Origin: Sphingomonas kaistensis
GTDB taxonomy: Bacteria; Pseudomonadota; Alphaproteobacteria; Sphingomonadales; Sphingomonadaceae
Direction: 5' to 3'
DNA length: 64,000 bases
NCBI RefSeq assembly: GCF_011927725.1
Contig: NZ_JAATJC010000001.1
Span: 1,495,001 to 1,559,000 of the forward strand
The notes under the pieces were generated by a model that worked only from the letters and a program-made list of their open reading frames with translations, ran no database searches and had not been told where the DNA came from. The position numbers were made by a program, and so were the translations under genes. Positions 33,420 through 43,116 of this stretch are shown here, piece by piece. Each line of letters opens with the position of its first letter. The stretch's first letter is position 1.

Positions 33420-35194
33420 CGGGCGATCCTCAATGCGACGACGAACGTGGCGCCCGGCCCGTCACCGGCCTCGAGCCAGAGGTCGCCGTCGAACTCCCGC
33501 GCGATGTCGCGCGCGATGGCAAGCCCGAGGCCAAGGCCACCGCTCTTGGCGGACTCAAAGGGCGTGAACAGGCGTTCGCGAATGGCGGGGTCGATGCCCG
33601 GGCCACGGTCGGCAATGCTGATCAGCATCCGGTCTCCTTCGGTGCGTGCGCTCAACCGGATGGCGCCCGAGCGCTTGAGCACGGCATCGAGCGCATTGCG
33701 CAGCAGATTGATGAGCACCTGTTCGAGGCGCACGCGGTCGCCGACCAGGACACGCCGGCGATCGTCCTCGCCAACCGCGATCTCGATCTGCGACGACGCC
33801 TTCGCCCCGAGCAGGAGCAGCGCGCCGTCGACGATCGAGCCAAGCGTGGCCTGGACCGGTACCGGCGTCTTGCGCCGGGTAAAACTGCGCAGTTCGGACG
33901 TGATCGAGGCAATCCGATCGGTCAGGTCGATGATCCGCCCGAGATTGACCTGGGCATCCTCCGGCCGTCCGCGCGTGATGAACTTGGTGGAATTTTCGGC
34001 AAAGGTCCTGATGGCGGCGACCGGCTGGTTGATCTCGTGGGCGACGCCGGCGGTGATCTGCCCCAGCGTGCCGAGACGATTGGCGCGCGCCAGATCCTCC
34101 CGCGCCGCGACATATTTGTTGGTCGCCTCTTCCCGCTCCTGCGATTCGACCCGCAGGCGGGCATTGGTGTCGCGCAATTCCGCGGTCTGCCGCTCGACCT
34201 CCTGGGACAGCGCGGCCCGCGACTGCAGCAGCAGGCGCTGGCGGTCCCATTGCCGGAGCAGGATGGCGCAGATGGCGCCTGCCACCAGCAGGAGGGCGAG
34301 CACCCACAGCAGCGCGACCCGGCGCGACTCCTCGAGGAAGGGCTGCAAGGCCACCATCGCCGTCAACCGCCCGCCATCGATGGGGGCGGGCAGGGTGGCC
34401 GCGTAATAGGGTTCGCGTTGCCGGCCATTGCCGACACTGGCCTCGGCTCCGGCCAGGCTCAGCGGCGCCTCGACGGGAGGGGAAGGCCCGAACTGCAGGG
34501 TGCGAACGGCATCCGCGAGCGCCTGGCGGGACAGTGGCGCGGTGGTCTGGAACCGCCACTCGGGCCGGCTGGTGACGAGGATGACGCCGTGCGGATCGGT
34601 CACCAGCCCGATGCCGCCGTTGGCGCCCCAGGTCTTCTCCAACCGGTCGAATTCGACCTTGACGACGATGGTGCCGAGCGGCGTTCCCGCCCGGTCGACC
34701 CGCCGGGCGAGATACAGGCCCGGGCGGCCGCTGACCGTGCCCAGCGCAAACAGTTCGGAGGCGCCATCGCGCATCGCCCCTCGGAAATAGGGGCGGAAGC
34801 CGTAATTCTGCCCGACAAAACTGGTCGGGAGCCGCCAGTTGCTTGCCGAACGGGTCACCCCATCGCGGCCGATCAGATAGATCACCGCGGCATCGGTCCG
34901 CCCGGCCAGCAGTTCGAGCTGCTCGTTGAGACGGGCGGCGGCCTGCGGCGTCGTCGCTTCCAGCACGGCGGCGACGTCGGGGAATTCGGCCAGCACGAGG
35001 GGCAGGAGTCGAAACTTCTGGAGCTCGCTGACGAGAAGGCCCTGGTTTGCCCGGGCGGCGCTCTGGGCCGCGATCGCGGCGTTCGCGCGGGCGGTGATCC
35101 GGCTCCACCGGTCCGCCGCGACGAGGGCCAGGGCGAGCACCAGGGCGAGCGTCGCCGCAAGCACCACCACGACTCGCCGCGAGCGTTTCAGCAT
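33416..35194 (-). CDS. dctB: DctB-like sensor histidine kinase
   Basis: This 592-residue kinase senses periplasmic C4-dicarboxylates. The first membrane helix is VVVVLAATLALVLALALVA. A double-PDC periplasmic domain follows at about 30-285 (SNWRLPTSFVGQNYGFRPYF is the DctB-type ligand strand). The second helix is VALLWVLALLLVAGAICAILL, then a coiled coil, the phosphoacceptor in GVAHEINQPVAAIRTF, and an ATPase with NLLRNALDA, DRGPGID and GGLGLGLAI. ATG 35194 is chosen because the first helix then starts a few residues in. GTG 35245 would add 17 residues across an operator-like repeat. The genes dctB-dctD are divergent from dctA. Confidence 0.9.
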   Translation of the reverse strand: MLKRSRRVVVVLAATLALVLALALVAADRWSRITARANAAIAAQSAARANQGLLVSELQKFRLLPLVLAEFPDVAAVLEATTPQAAARLNEQLELLAGRTDAAVIYLIGRDGVTRSASNWRLPTSFVGQNYGFRPYFRGAMRDGASELFALGTVSGRPGLYLARRVDRAGTPLGTIVVKVEFDRLEKTWGANGGIGLVTDPHGVILVTSRPEWRFQTTAPLSRQALADAVRTLQFGPSPPVEAPLSLAGAEASVGNGRQREPYYAATLPAPIDGGRLTAMVALQPFLEESRRVALLWVLALLLVAGAICAILLRQWDRQRLLLQSRAALSQEVERQTAELRDTNARLRVESQEREEATNKYVAAREDLARANRLGTLGQITAGVAHEINQPVAAIRTFAENSTKFITRGRPEDAQVNLGRIIDLTDRIASITSELRSFTRRKTPVPVQATLGSIVDGALLLLGAKASSQIEIAVGEDDRRRVLVGDRVRLEQVLINLLRNALDAVLKRSGAIRLSARTEGDRMLISIADRGPGIDPAIRERLFTPFESAKSGGLGLGLAIARDIAREFDGDLWLEAGDGPGATFVVALRIAR

Positions 35195-35196
35195 GA

Positions 35197-35246
35197 TGTG
35201 CGGATTTCCGCACAACGGGCGTCGGCTTTGCGCGGAAAGCCGCACA
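35197..35246. promoter_or_regulatory. paired DctD-type operators between dctB and dctA
   Basis: TGTGCGGATTTCCGCACA at 35197-35214 is an 18-base inverted repeat with 8-base arms. TGCGCGGAAAGCCGCACA at 35229-35246 is a second copy with a few changes. They are 32 bases apart, about three helical turns, so dimers would lie on the same face. Rhizobial DctD is known to bind paired inverted repeats upstream of dctA, and these have that look. The first site nearly touches the dctB ATG, so binding could also control dctB. Confidence 0.7.
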
Positions 35247-35258
35247 AATTCCCAGACT

Positions 35259-35289
35259 GCGACAGCGGGCCAAAATCATAACATATAAC
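35259..35289 (+). promoter_or_regulatory. alternative sigma-70-like promoter for dctA
   Basis: GCGACA at 35259-35264 and TATAAC at 35284-35289 are 19 bases apart in an AT-rich stretch. With a start near 35296, the two operators would be centred near -58 and -90, suitable for activation without sigma-54. This would suit a DctD without GAFTGA. The spacing is longer than ideal, so the call is weak. Confidence 0.3.
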
Positions 35290-35339
35290 AAAAACAAACA
35301 CTTAGCGCATTCTTCCTGCTCAGATGGTGCCGCTGTCGC

Positions 35340-35355
35340 TGGCGGCTAGGATGCA
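35340..35355 (+). promoter_or_regulatory. candidate sigma-54 (-24/-12) promoter for dctA
   Basis: TGGCGGCTAGGATGCA has GG and GC at the exact spacing of the TGGCAC-N5-TTGCA consensus, about 100-135 bases downstream of the paired operators. Transcription would start near 35366, downstream of the ATG codons at 35324 and 35351. The middle bases match poorly, and the local DctD lacks GAFTGA, so the call is tentative. Confidence 0.4.
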
Positions 35356-35393
35356 CGGGCGGCGGTCGCTGACAAGTTTTTCAGCGCCTGCCC

Positions 35394-35400
35394 GGAGGAG
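35394..35400 (+). promoter_or_regulatory. strong ribosome-binding site that points to an ATC start of dctA
   Basis: GGAGGAG is the best Shine-Dalgarno sequence in the dctA leader. Seven bases after it comes the in-frame codon ATC (35408), not ATG/GTG/TTG. The next regular in-frame start, GTG 35438, is 37 bases further on. Confidence 0.5.
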
Positions 35401-35407
35401 ACCTGTC

Positions 35408-36781
35408 ATCGTCACCATCGCGGAGCCGTCGCCGGCCGTGCCGGAACACCGGCCATTCTATCGGCACCTTTACGTCCAGGTCCTGGTCGCGATCGCGCTT
35501 GGCGTTGTCGTGGGTCACTTCTGGCCGGACGCCGGACAGTCGCTCAAGCCGCTCGGTGACGGCTTCATCAAGCTGGTGAAGATGATCATCGCGCCGGTGA
35601 TCTTCTTCACCCTCGTGACCGGCATCGCCGGCATGAAGGAGATGGCAGCGGTCGGCCGGGTCGCAGGCAAGGCCTTCGCCTATTTCCTGTTCTTCTCGAC
35701 CCTTGCCCTGATCATCGGATTGATCGTCGCCAATGTCGTGCAGCCGGGCGCGGGGATGAACATCCATCCGGCCAGCCTCGATCAGGGCGCCATCGCCACC
35801 TACACCGAGAAAGCGCAGGAAAGCAGCATCACCGCCTTCCTGCTGGAAATCATCCCGACCACCATGGTCTCGGCCCTGACCGAAGGGTCGATCCTGCAGA
35901 CGCTGTTTGTCGCGATCCTGTTCGGGATCGCTCTGGCGCTGGTCGGCGAGCCGGCTCGTCCGGTCCACGACATGCTCGAGCGGCTGAGCCTGGTCGTGTT
36001 CCGCCTGGTCGGCATCCTGATGCGCGCCGCGCCGATCGGTGCGTTCGGAGCGATCGCGTTCACCATCGGCGCCTACGGCATCCAGACCCTCGCCAACCTC
36101 GGCATGCTGCTCGCGACCTTCTACCTGACCTCCTTCCTGTTCGTTGCCGTCGTGCTTGGGCTGGTCGCGCGCTTCACCGGCTTCTCGCTGTTCGCGCTGC
36201 TGCGCTATCTCAAGGCCGAACTGCTGCTTGTGCTGGGCACCAGCTCTTCGGAAGCCGCGCTTCCCGCGCTGATCGACAAGATGGAACGCGCCGGCTGTTC
36301 GCGCAGCGTTGTCGGTCTTGTCGTGCCCACCGGCTATTCGTTCAACCTCGACGGGACCAACATCTACATGACGCTGGCGGCGCTGTTCATCGCGCAGGCG
36401 ACCAACGTCGACCTGTCGCTGGGCGACCAGATCGCGCTGCTGCTGGTCGCCATGATCAGCTCCAAGGGCGCGGCGGGGGTCACCGGCGCGGGCTTCATCA
36501 CGCTTGCCGCGACCCTGTCGATCGTGCCGTCGGTGCCAGTCGCCGGAATGGCGCTGATCCTCGGCATCGACCGCTTCATGAGCGAGTGCCGGAGCCTGAC
36601 CAATTTTATCGGCAATGCCGTCGCCACCATCGTCGTCGCCAAGTGGGACGGAGCGCTCGACCGCGAGCAGCTGCAGGCGGCGCTGGCGGGGAAGGGCACC
36701 CGCCCGCCGGCCGGCAAGTCCGAAGCGCAACAGGAAATCGAAGGCGAGCTCCAGGCACTTGGTGCGGCGCCGCAAGACTGA
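35408..36781 (+). CDS. dctA: C4-dicarboxylate:cation symporter DctA
   Basis: It imports succinate, fumarate and malate with cations across the inner membrane. The conserved N-terminus is [38 protein letters not shown] is the second helix, and the Ser-rich re-entrant loop is [33 protein letters not shown] is the substrate/cation site, with the second loop at [13 protein letters not shown]. With start at 35408 it has 457 residues, close to the family norm. The start is hard to place: family members begin only about 15 residues before the RPFYRHLY motif. ATG 35351 and ATG 35324 give long basic extensions without ribosome-binding sites. ATC 35408 sits 7 bases after GGAGGAG. GTG 35438 is a shorter alternative. 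It is 16 bases before the next TonB receptor gene. Confidence 0.93.
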   Translation: MVTIAEPSPAVPEHRPFYRHLYVQVLVAIALGVVVGHFWPDAGQSLKPLGDGFIKLVKMIIAPVIFFTLVTGIAGMKEMAAVGRVAGKAFAYFLFFSTLALIIGLIVANVVQPGAGMNIHPASLDQGAIATYTEKAQESSITAFLLEIIPTTMVSALTEGSILQTLFVAILFGIALALVGEPARPVHDMLERLSLVVFRLVGILMRAAPIGAFGAIAFTIGAYGIQTLANLGMLLATFYLTSFLFVAVVLGLVARFTGFSLFALLRYLKAELLLVLGTSSSEAALPALIDKMERAGCSRSVVGLVVPTGYSFNLDGTNIYMTLAALFIAQATNVDLSLGDQIALLLVAMISSKGAAGVTGAGFITLAATLSIVPSVPVAGMALILGIDRFMSECRSLTNFIGNAVATIVVAKWDGALDREQLQAALAGKGTRPPAGKSEAQQEIEGELQALGAAPQD

Positions 36782-36797
36782 ACGGGGAGGAGAACCC

Positions 36798-39700
36798 ATG
36801 TCCTACAAAACCTTGCTGCTGGCTACCGTCTTCGGGGCGGCGACCAGCCCTCTGGCGGCACAGACCGCCCCGGCCGCCGCGCCGGTCGCTCCGGCTCCGC
36901 AGCCCGTACCCGCACCGGGCGAGGCCGAGCCTTCGGCGGTCAGCCCCACGGGCCAGGTCGACGAAACCGCTCCGCCCGCCGAAGGCGAAGCACCGGCCAA
37001 CGACATCGTGGTCGTCGGCAGCCGGATCGTCGGGGCGCGGGTCACCGAGGCGCTGCCGGTGATCGTGGTCAGCGAGGACAAGCTCGACGCGATCGGTGCG
37101 GTCAGCGGCGACGAACTGATCCGCTCCATCCCGCAGATGGGCGACGTCACCTTCAATCCCGGCAACAATGCGCAGACCAGCAACGCGGCCCGCGGCGACG
37201 TCGGCTCGGTCAACCTGCGCTCGCTCGGGGTCGGCAACACCCTGGTCCTGCTCAACGGGCGAAGGGTGGTGACCCACCCGGCGAGCCAGGGCCTGTCCGA
37301 CACCGGTACGGTGCCGGTGCTGAGCTACAACAGCAACGCCATCCCGACGCTTGGGCTGAGCCGCCTCGAGGTTCTGCTGGACGGCGCCGCGGCGCTGTAC
37401 GGGTCGGACGCCGTCGCGGGCGTCGTCAATACCGTGCTCAAGACCAATTACGACGGCCTTCGCCTCGAAGCCCAATATGGCGGCGCGGAAGGTACGCACC
37501 TGCGCGAGCTACAGGTCGGTGGCGTGTTCGGCCGCAACTTCGCGCGGGGCAACATCACCGCGTCGATCGAATATACCGAGCGCGAGGCGCTGCGCGCGTC
37601 CGACCAGGAATTCACCGCCTCGGCCGACCTTCGCCCTCTATTCGCCAACGATCCCGACTTCGGCGGCCTGACCGGTCCCGACACCCGCGCGACCCGCGGC
37701 GCCTATCCGGCCCTGCAGGTTCCCGTCACGCAAGGCCGTCCGCGCCGCGGCAGCACCAACCTTACCTCGGCCGCGGGATCCTTCACGGTGCGTCCGGTCC
37801 GTTTCGGAGGCTGCACCTACGCGCTGACCACCGACCTCTGCCTCGTCAACACCGCGCTCGCGACCGGCGGCGCCTTCCGCGACATCCGCTACGACACGGC
37901 GGTCGGGACCACGGTCTACCCGGCGGTGAAGCGGATCAACGCCTTCGCCGCCGGTCACTATGACCTGACCGACGGGCTCACCCTGTTCAGCGAGCTTGGC
38001 TATTATCATTCGGACACCGACCGCATCCAACCGCCGGTGATCAACCTCAACCGGATCACCATCCCGGCGAGCAATTACTACAACCCGTTCGGCCCGACGA
38101 CGATCAACGGCCAGCCCAACCCGAACCGCATTCCCGGCCTGACCGGCGTCCCCGCCGAGGGCCTCCCGGTGACGCTCACCAACTACCGCTTCGTCGACAC
38201 CGGCCCCCAGCGTGTCGAGGTCACCGGTGAGCAGCGCCGCGCGCTGATCGGCCTCAAGGGCGAAGCTCTTGGCTTCAAGTGGGACAGCGCGCTGGTCTAT
38301 TCGGACGCCAAGGCGACCGACTCCTCCTTCGCGGTGCGCAGTTCGGCGCTTCAGCGCAGCCTCGCGCTCAGCACGCCCGACGCCTACAATCCGTTCAACG
38401 GCGGCTGCAGCGATACGCCCAGCTTCGGCGACTGCACGCCGAGCAGCCAGGCGGCGATCGATGCGATCGGTTTCCAGCTCGTCCGGCGCTCCAAGACCAC
38501 GCTCGCGATGGGCGATTTCCGCGCCTCTCGCTCGCGCCTGTTCACGCTTCCGGGCGGCGACGTCGGACTTGCGCTAGGGCTTGAGTTTCGCCGCGAAACC
38601 CAGCGCGACGATCGCGATTCGGCAGTCGACGGATCGTCGCCCTTCGTCGACCTCGTGACCGGCGAAATCACGATCAGCGATGCGGCGGCGGTCAGCGATA
38701 ATCCCGACACCTATGGCAAGCGGAGCGTCGCGGCGGGCTATGCCGAGCTTGCCGTGCCGCTGGTCGCGGAAGGCATGGGCATTCCCCTCGTCCGCCGCCT
38801 CGACCTCCAGCTTGCCGGACGGTTCGAACATTACAGCGACTTCGGCAGCGTCGCCCGTCCCAAGGTCGCAGCGGCGTGGGACCTGGTCGACGGCGTGCGC
38901 CTGCGCGGCTCCTTCTCCAAGGGCTTCCGGGCGCCCAATCTCGAGCAAGTCAACGCGGTCGAATATGCGCGCCTGTCGACCACCCAGGATTTCATCCGCT
39001 GCGAAGCCGATCTTCGCGCCGGGCGGATCACCAGCTTCGGTGGCTGCGGCAACAATGTCGGCTACTCGCGCCGGGTGTCGGGCAATCCCGATCTCCAGCC
39101 CGAAAAGAGCACCAACTTCAACCTCGGCACCGTGCTGGAGCCCAAGTTCCTGCCGCGCGAATTGGGCAAGGTGACCTTCACCGCCGACTATTGGTCGATC
39201 AAGCAGAAGGGCATCGTCGGGATCCTCGGCAACGACACCGCCATCGCCCTCGACTATCTCCTTCGGCTGCAGGGATCGTCCAATCCCAACGTCGTTCGCG
39301 CCGCAGCCAATGCCGACGACATCGCTGCCTTCGCCGGCACCGGGATCACGCCGGTGGGCCAGATCACGGCGGTCAGGGATCAGTTCATCAATCTTCTTCC
39401 GCAGACCGTTCGCGGCCTCGATTTCGGCGCCTACTGGACCTCGCCGCGCACCAGCTACGGCCGGTTCGACCTGTCGCTGAACGCCACCCGGCTGATCGAA
39501 TTCTCGCGGCCCCCGGGCGAGGCGGTCGATGCCCTCGTCGCGGCCCGCCAGCAGGGCCTGATCAATGCTGCCACGCCGCTGCCCGAAACCGAGGATCTGA
39601 TCGAGGCCAACGGCCGTCCCAAGTGGCGCGCGACCGGTTCGCTGACATGGACGATGGGGCGGTTCCGGATCGGCTCCTTCCTTCGCTACACCGGCGCCGT

Positions 39701-39941
39701 CGATGAAACCGGCTTTGTCGATGCCAACGGCAATCCGTATCGCGTGAAGTCGCAGCTGACCGCTAACCTGTACGTCGAAACCCGCCTGCTCCTGCGCAAG
39801 GAAGGGGCCGATGTCCGGTGGCGGATCGGCGCGCGCAATATCACCGACGAGAAGCCGCCGCTGACGTCCGAAGGCTATCTGGGGTCGCTTTACGTTCCCT
39901 ATGGGCGCTACCTCTACACCTCGCTCACGACGGAGTTCTGA
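36798..39941 (+). CDS. TonB-dependent receptor (1047 aa) downstream of dctA
   Basis: This large outer-membrane receptor has signal peptide MSYKTLLLATVFGAATSPLAAQ and a Pro/Ala/Glu-rich spacer to about residue 65. The TonB box is like NDIVVVGSRIVG. The plug contains LVLLNGRRVV and SRLEVLLDGAAALYGSDAVAGVV, and a long 22-strand-type barrel ends YTSLTTEF. Its sequence is of the oar/large TonB receptor style seen in sphingomonads. It starts 17 bases after dctA, behind GGGAGGAG, and is followed 2 bases later by the SGNH-like gene, so the three are one operon. Placement suggests dicarboxylate or a dicarboxylate-containing compound as cargo (inference). Confidence 0.92.
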   Translation: MSYKTLLLATVFGAATSPLAAQTAPAAAPVAPAPQPVPAPGEAEPSAVSPTGQVDETAPPAEGEAPANDIVVVGSRIVGARVTEALPVIVVSEDKLDAIGAVSGDELIRSIPQMGDVTFNPGNNAQTSNAARGDVGSVNLRSLGVGNTLVLLNGRRVVTHPASQGLSDTGTVPVLSYNSNAIPTLGLSRLEVLLDGAAALYGSDAVAGVVNTVLKTNYDGLRLEAQYGGAEGTHLRELQVGGVFGRNFARGNITASIEYTEREALRASDQEFTASADLRPLFANDPDFGGLTGPDTRATRGAYPALQVPVTQGRPRRGSTNLTSAAGSFTVRPVRFGGCTYALTTDLCLVNTALATGGAFRDIRYDTAVGTTVYPAVKRINAFAAGHYDLTDGLTLFSELGYYHSDTDRIQPPVINLNRITIPASNYYNPFGPTTINGQPNPNRIPGLTGVPAEGLPVTLTNYRFVDTGPQRVEVTGEQRRALIGLKGEALGFKWDSALVYSDAKATDSSFAVRSSALQRSLALSTPDAYNPFNGGCSDTPSFGDCTPSSQAAIDAIGFQLVRRSKTTLAMGDFRASRSRLFTLPGGDVGLALGLEFRRETQRDDRDSAVDGSSPFVDLVTGEITISDAAAVSDNPDTYGKRSVAAGYAELAVPLVAEGMGIPLVRRLDLQLAGRFEHYSDFGSVARPKVAAAWDLVDGVRLRGSFSKGFRAPNLEQVNAVEYARLSTTQDFIRCEADLRAGRITSFGGCGNNVGYSRRVSGNPDLQPEKSTNFNLGTVLEPKFLPRELGKVTFTADYWSIKQKGIVGILGNDTAIALDYLLRLQGSSNPNVVRAAANADDIAAFAGTGITPVGQITAVRDQFINLLPQTVRGLDFGAYWTSPRTSYGRFDLSLNATRLIEFSRPPGEAVDALVAARQQGLINAATPLPETEDLIEANGRPKWRATGSLTWTMGRFRIGSFLRYTGAVDETGFVDANGNPYRVKSQLTANLYVETRLLLRKEGADVRWRIGARNITDEKPPLTSEGYLGSLYVPYGRYLYTSLTTEF

Positions 39942-39943
39942 AG

Positions 39944-40852
39944 ATGAAGGTCGCGGCTGCCGCCCTGGCGATGCTATTGATTGCCGCTCCAGTCGCAGCC
40001 GCGGCGCAAACAGCAGGAGCGGCGCCATCGCGCACCATCCTGTTCATCGGCAACAGCTTCACACAGGGTGCCCATTCGGCGGTCCGCAACTGGCGATCGT
40101 CGACCGTCACCGATCTGAACCGTGCCGGCTATGGCGGCGTCCCGGCGCTGTTCAAGGCGTTCACCGAGCAGGTCGGGCTCAACTATACGGTGAGCCTCGA
40201 GACCCAGGGCGGCAAGTCGCTCGGCTTCCACTATGACGAGCGCCGCGGCCTGTTCGACAAGCCCTGGGACGTGGTCGTGCTGCAGGAATTCAGCACTCTG
40301 AACCGGGAACGGCCGGGTGATCCATCGGCCACCGTCACCGATACAAGGCGACTCGCCAGCCTGCTGCAGCGCCGCAATCCCAAGGTGCAGATCGACCTCA
40401 TGGCAACGTGGAGCCGGGCCGACCTCACCTATCGGCAAAAGTCGCGATGGTCGGGCACGGACATCGCCAAGATGGGCAACGACCTCCTGGCGGCAAGCGA
40501 AGAAGTGTGCCGGCAGGTCCCGGCCGTCCGGCAGGTCCTGCCCGTCGGCACCGCCTGGAACCGCGCTTTCACAAGCGGGGTCGCGGACCCCAATCCTTAT
40601 GACGGGATCGCCTTCGGCACACTCGGGCTATGGGCCTACGACCATTATCACGGCAGCGTGGCGGGCTATTATCTCGAAGCGCTGGTCGTGTTCGGGGCGA
40701 TCACCGGCGTCGATCCCGTGACCTTGGGCAAGGACGAGCGCGCCGCCGACGAACTCGGCCTGAGCGACCGCCAGGCCGTCGCGCTTCAGACTGTGGCGAG
40801 GGACGAACTCGCCAGCCGGCGCGGCGGAAAGTGCATGATCTCGGTGCGCTGA
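39944..40852 (+). CDS. exported SGNH-hydrolase-fold protein (DUF4886-like)
   Basis: This 302-residue protein has signal peptide MKVAAAALAMLLIAAPVAAAAQ. ILFIGNSFTQGAH is block I of the SGNH fold, with the candidate nucleophile Ser in GNSFT. WDVVVLQEFS and late GLWAYDHYHGSVAGYYLEALVVFGAI, with the Asp/His, complete a plausible catalytic set. This is the DUF4886-type family, whose reaction is unknown; SGNH proteins are usually esterases or deacylases. ATG 39944 is only 3 bases after the receptor stop. Acting in the periplasm, it could deacylate the molecule imported by that receptor. Confidence 0.8.
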   Translation: MKVAAAALAMLLIAAPVAAAAQTAGAAPSRTILFIGNSFTQGAHSAVRNWRSSTVTDLNRAGYGGVPALFKAFTEQVGLNYTVSLETQGGKSLGFHYDERRGLFDKPWDVVVLQEFSTLNRERPGDPSATVTDTRRLASLLQRRNPKVQIDLMATWSRADLTYRQKSRWSGTDIAKMGNDLLAASEEVCRQVPAVRQVLPVGTAWNRAFTSGVADPNPYDGIAFGTLGLWAYDHYHGSVAGYYLEALVVFGAITGVDPVTLGKDERAADELGLSDRQAVALQTVARDELASRRGGKCMISVR

Positions 40853-40894
40853 GCAGGCGGCAGGAAGCCGCCCGAACAACTGCAGGCGACTTGC

Positions 40895-42547
40895 CTAGGG
40901 CCTGTTCGCGCCGATCAGTTCGCCAATGCTTGCGGCCAGCCCGTCGAGTGAGAACGGCTTGGTGATCAGCGACATGCCCGGCGCGAGGAAATCGGTCTGC
41001 GTTGCAGCGTCCCGGTCGTAGCCGGTGATGAACAGGATCGGCAGGTCCGGGCGATGCCGCCGCGCGGTGTCGGCCAGCTCGCGCCCGTTGATGCCGGGCA
41101 TGCCGACGTCGGAGATCATCAGGTCGATCGGCTGTCCAGAGGCCAGCACCGGGAGCGCTTCGGCCGGATCGGCGATCTCGATCGCCTCGTAGCCAAGTTC
41201 TTCGAGAACCTCGCGGACCAGCATGCGCACCGCATCCTCGTCCTCGACCAGCAGCACGCGCTGGCCCGCGCCCTTGTGCGCCGGGGCCGACACTTGGTCG
41301 TCGGCGACCGGCGCGGTCCGCGTCGTCGGGAGGTAGAGATCAATGGCGGTCCCGCTTCCCGGGCGGCTGTCGATCCGGACGGTGCCGCCGCTCTGCTGCG
41401 CGAAACCATAGACCATCGACAGGCCCAGCCCGGTTCCCTGTCCCAATGGCTTGGTCGTGAAGAAGGGCTCGAACACCCGCTCGACAATCTCGGGCGGCAT
41501 TCCACCGCCGGTGTCAGCAACCGAAATGAGCAGATATTCGCCCGCACCGTCGATGGCTGCGACCCTGGCCGGATCGGCGAGGCTGGCCGAGATCACCAGC
41601 TCGCCGCCATCGGGCATCGCATCGCGGGCATTGACCGCGAGGTTGAGAACGGCGTTCTCAAGCTGGTTGGAATCGGCCAGCGCGTGGGGAAGATCGTCGG
41701 CGATGGCGAGCCGCAGCGTCACGCTTTCCGGCAAGGCATGGGTGACCAGCTGCGCCACCGACTGGATCACGGCGGCGACGTCGAGCGCACGCGGTTCAAG
41801 CGGTTGCCGGCGGGCAAAGGCGAGCAACCGGTGGGTGAGGGCGGCAGCGCGCTCCGCCGATCCCAGGGCCGTCTCGAGGTAACGTTCGAGACCGTCGAAG
41901 CGATTGTCGGCGATCCGGCGGCGCATCATGTCGAGCGAGCCGATGATCCCGGTCAGCATGTTGTTGAAGTCGTGCGCGATGCCGCCCGTCAGCTGGCCGA
42001 TCGCTTCCATCTTCTGGCTTTGGCGCAGCGACGCCTCGGCCCGTTCGCGTTCGGCCACTTCCTCCTGCAGACGTTGCAAGGCCCGGTGCAGTTCGGCGGT
42101 ACGCTCGCGGACCTGCCCTTCGAGCTGGTCGGCGGACTGGGAAAGGGCGATCCGCTGCTTGTGCAGATCGACGAACACGCCAACCTTGCTGCGCAGGATG
42201 TCGGCTTCGATCGGCTTCTGGATGAAGTCGACCGCGCCCGCTTCATAGCCACGAAAGCGGCGCTGGGTGTCGCCGCTGCCGGCAGTGACGAAGATGATCG
42301 GCACCCGGCGTGAGCGTTCGCTGCCGCGCATGAACTCGGCGAGTTCGAACCCGTCCATCCCCGGCATCTGGACGTCGAGCAGCGCCAGCGCGACGTCGTG
42401 CTTGAGGAGGAGTTCGAGCGCTTCCTCGCCCGACCGCGCGTGCAGCAGGGTGAGGTCATCGGACTTGAGCAGCGCCGCCAGCGACAGCAGATTCTCTTCG
42501 AGGTCGTCGACGATCAGGAGTGGGACGGGCGCAACGGGACCGGTCAT
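40895..42547 (-). CDS. REC-HisKA-HATPase-REC hybrid kinase
   Basis: This 550-residue cytoplasmic protein starts with a receiver ([11 protein letters not shown], phosphoacceptor in [13 protein letters not shown], Lys in FIQKP). A coiled coil follows ([27 protein letters not shown]), then HisKA with [18 protein letters not shown], an ATPase with [21 protein letters not shown] and [11 protein letters not shown], and a second receiver ([25 protein letters not shown]). No membrane or sensor domain is present, so it must receive its signal from a partner. The start ATG 42547 overlaps the CheB stop as ATGA; a longer frame runs into cheB and is rejected. It is the last gene of a four-gene leftward operon. 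Confidence 0.92.
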   Translation of the reverse strand: MTGPVAPVPLLIVDDLEENLLSLAALLKSDDLTLLHARSGEEALELLLKHDVALALLDVQMPGMDGFELAEFMRGSERSRRVPIIFVTAGSGDTQRRFRGYEAGAVDFIQKPIEADILRSKVGVFVDLHKQRIALSQSADQLEGQVRERTAELHRALQRLQEEVAERERAEASLRQSQKMEAIGQLTGGIAHDFNNMLTGIIGSLDMMRRRIADNRFDGLERYLETALGSAERAAALTHRLLAFARRQPLEPRALDVAAVIQSVAQLVTHALPESVTLRLAIADDLPHALADSNQLENAVLNLAVNARDAMPDGGELVISASLADPARVAAIDGAGEYLLISVADTGGGMPPEIVERVFEPFFTTKPLGQGTGLGLSMVYGFAQQSGGTVRIDSRPGSGTAIDLYLPTTRTAPVADDQVSAPAHKGAGQRVLLVEDEDAVRMLVREVLEELGYEAIEIADPAEALPVLASGQPIDLMISDVGMPGINGRELADTARRHRPDLPILFITGYDRDAATQTDFLAPGMSLITKPFSLDGLAASIGELIGANRP

Positions 42548-43116
42548 TGGGCGGCCACGCTGATTAACGCTTCGCAAATGGCGTCAAGCGACAGGGCCCT
42601 CGCGGCGGGACAATGGGCGAGGGCGGCTGCCGGCATGGTCGCCGCATAGGCGGTCGCGGGGTCCTCGACCAGCACGCTTCCCCCCTGCGCCACAATCTGT
42701 GCAGCGCCGCGCGCTCCGTCCTCGTTGGCGCCGGTCAGGACGATGCCGAGCAGGGCAGGGCCGAAGCTGTCTGCCGCGCTTTCGAACAGCACGTCGATCG
42801 ACGGGCGGGAATAGAGCACCGGCTCGTCCGCCGACAGCGCGACGCTTCCGCCCGGCTCCACCAGCAGGTGATAACCGGGCGGCGCAAAGTAGATGGTGCC
42901 GGGGGCAAGCATCTCCTTGTCGTCGGGTTCGACCACCGCCATCGCGCACTTGGTCGAGAACAATGTCGTCAGGCCCGACGGCGCGGACGGCACGTGCACC
43001 ACGACCAGAACGGGAAGCGGGTAATCGGCCGGCAGTCGCGGCAGGATTTCCGACAGGGCCTGCACCGCGCCGGCGGATGCACCGATGACCACTGCCGCGA
43101 CCGGCTCGGCGCTCAT
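42544..43116 (-). CDS. CheB-like methylesterase domain protein
   Basis: This 190-residue protein is only the CheB catalytic domain. It has Ser14 in IGASAGA, His41 in VVVHVP and an Asp in LTGANEDGARG, the Ser-His-Asp triad that removes methyl groups from glutamates of chemoreceptors. The usual N-terminal receiver is absent, so it cannot be controlled by CheA phosphorylation in the usual way. The start ATG 43116 overlaps the CheR stop (ATGA). No chemoreceptor, CheA or CheW gene is in the window. Its target could be the CHASE3/GAF/coiled-coil kinase upstream. Confidence 0.9.
   Translation of the reverse strand: MSAEPVAAVVIGASAGAVQALSEILPRLPADYPLPVLVVVHVPSAPSGLTTLFSTKCAMAVVEPDDKEMLAPGTIYFAPPGYHLLVEPGGSVALSADEPVLYSRPSIDVLFESAADSFGPALLGIVLTGANEDGARGAAQIVAQGGSVLVEDPATAYAATMPAAALAHCPAARALSLDAICEALISVAAQ

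Noticed and set aside
40856..40872. Terminator between the SGNH-like gene and the convergent kinase
   Set aside because: GGCGGC/GCCGCC can form a 6-bp stem, but there is no T-tract on either strand.
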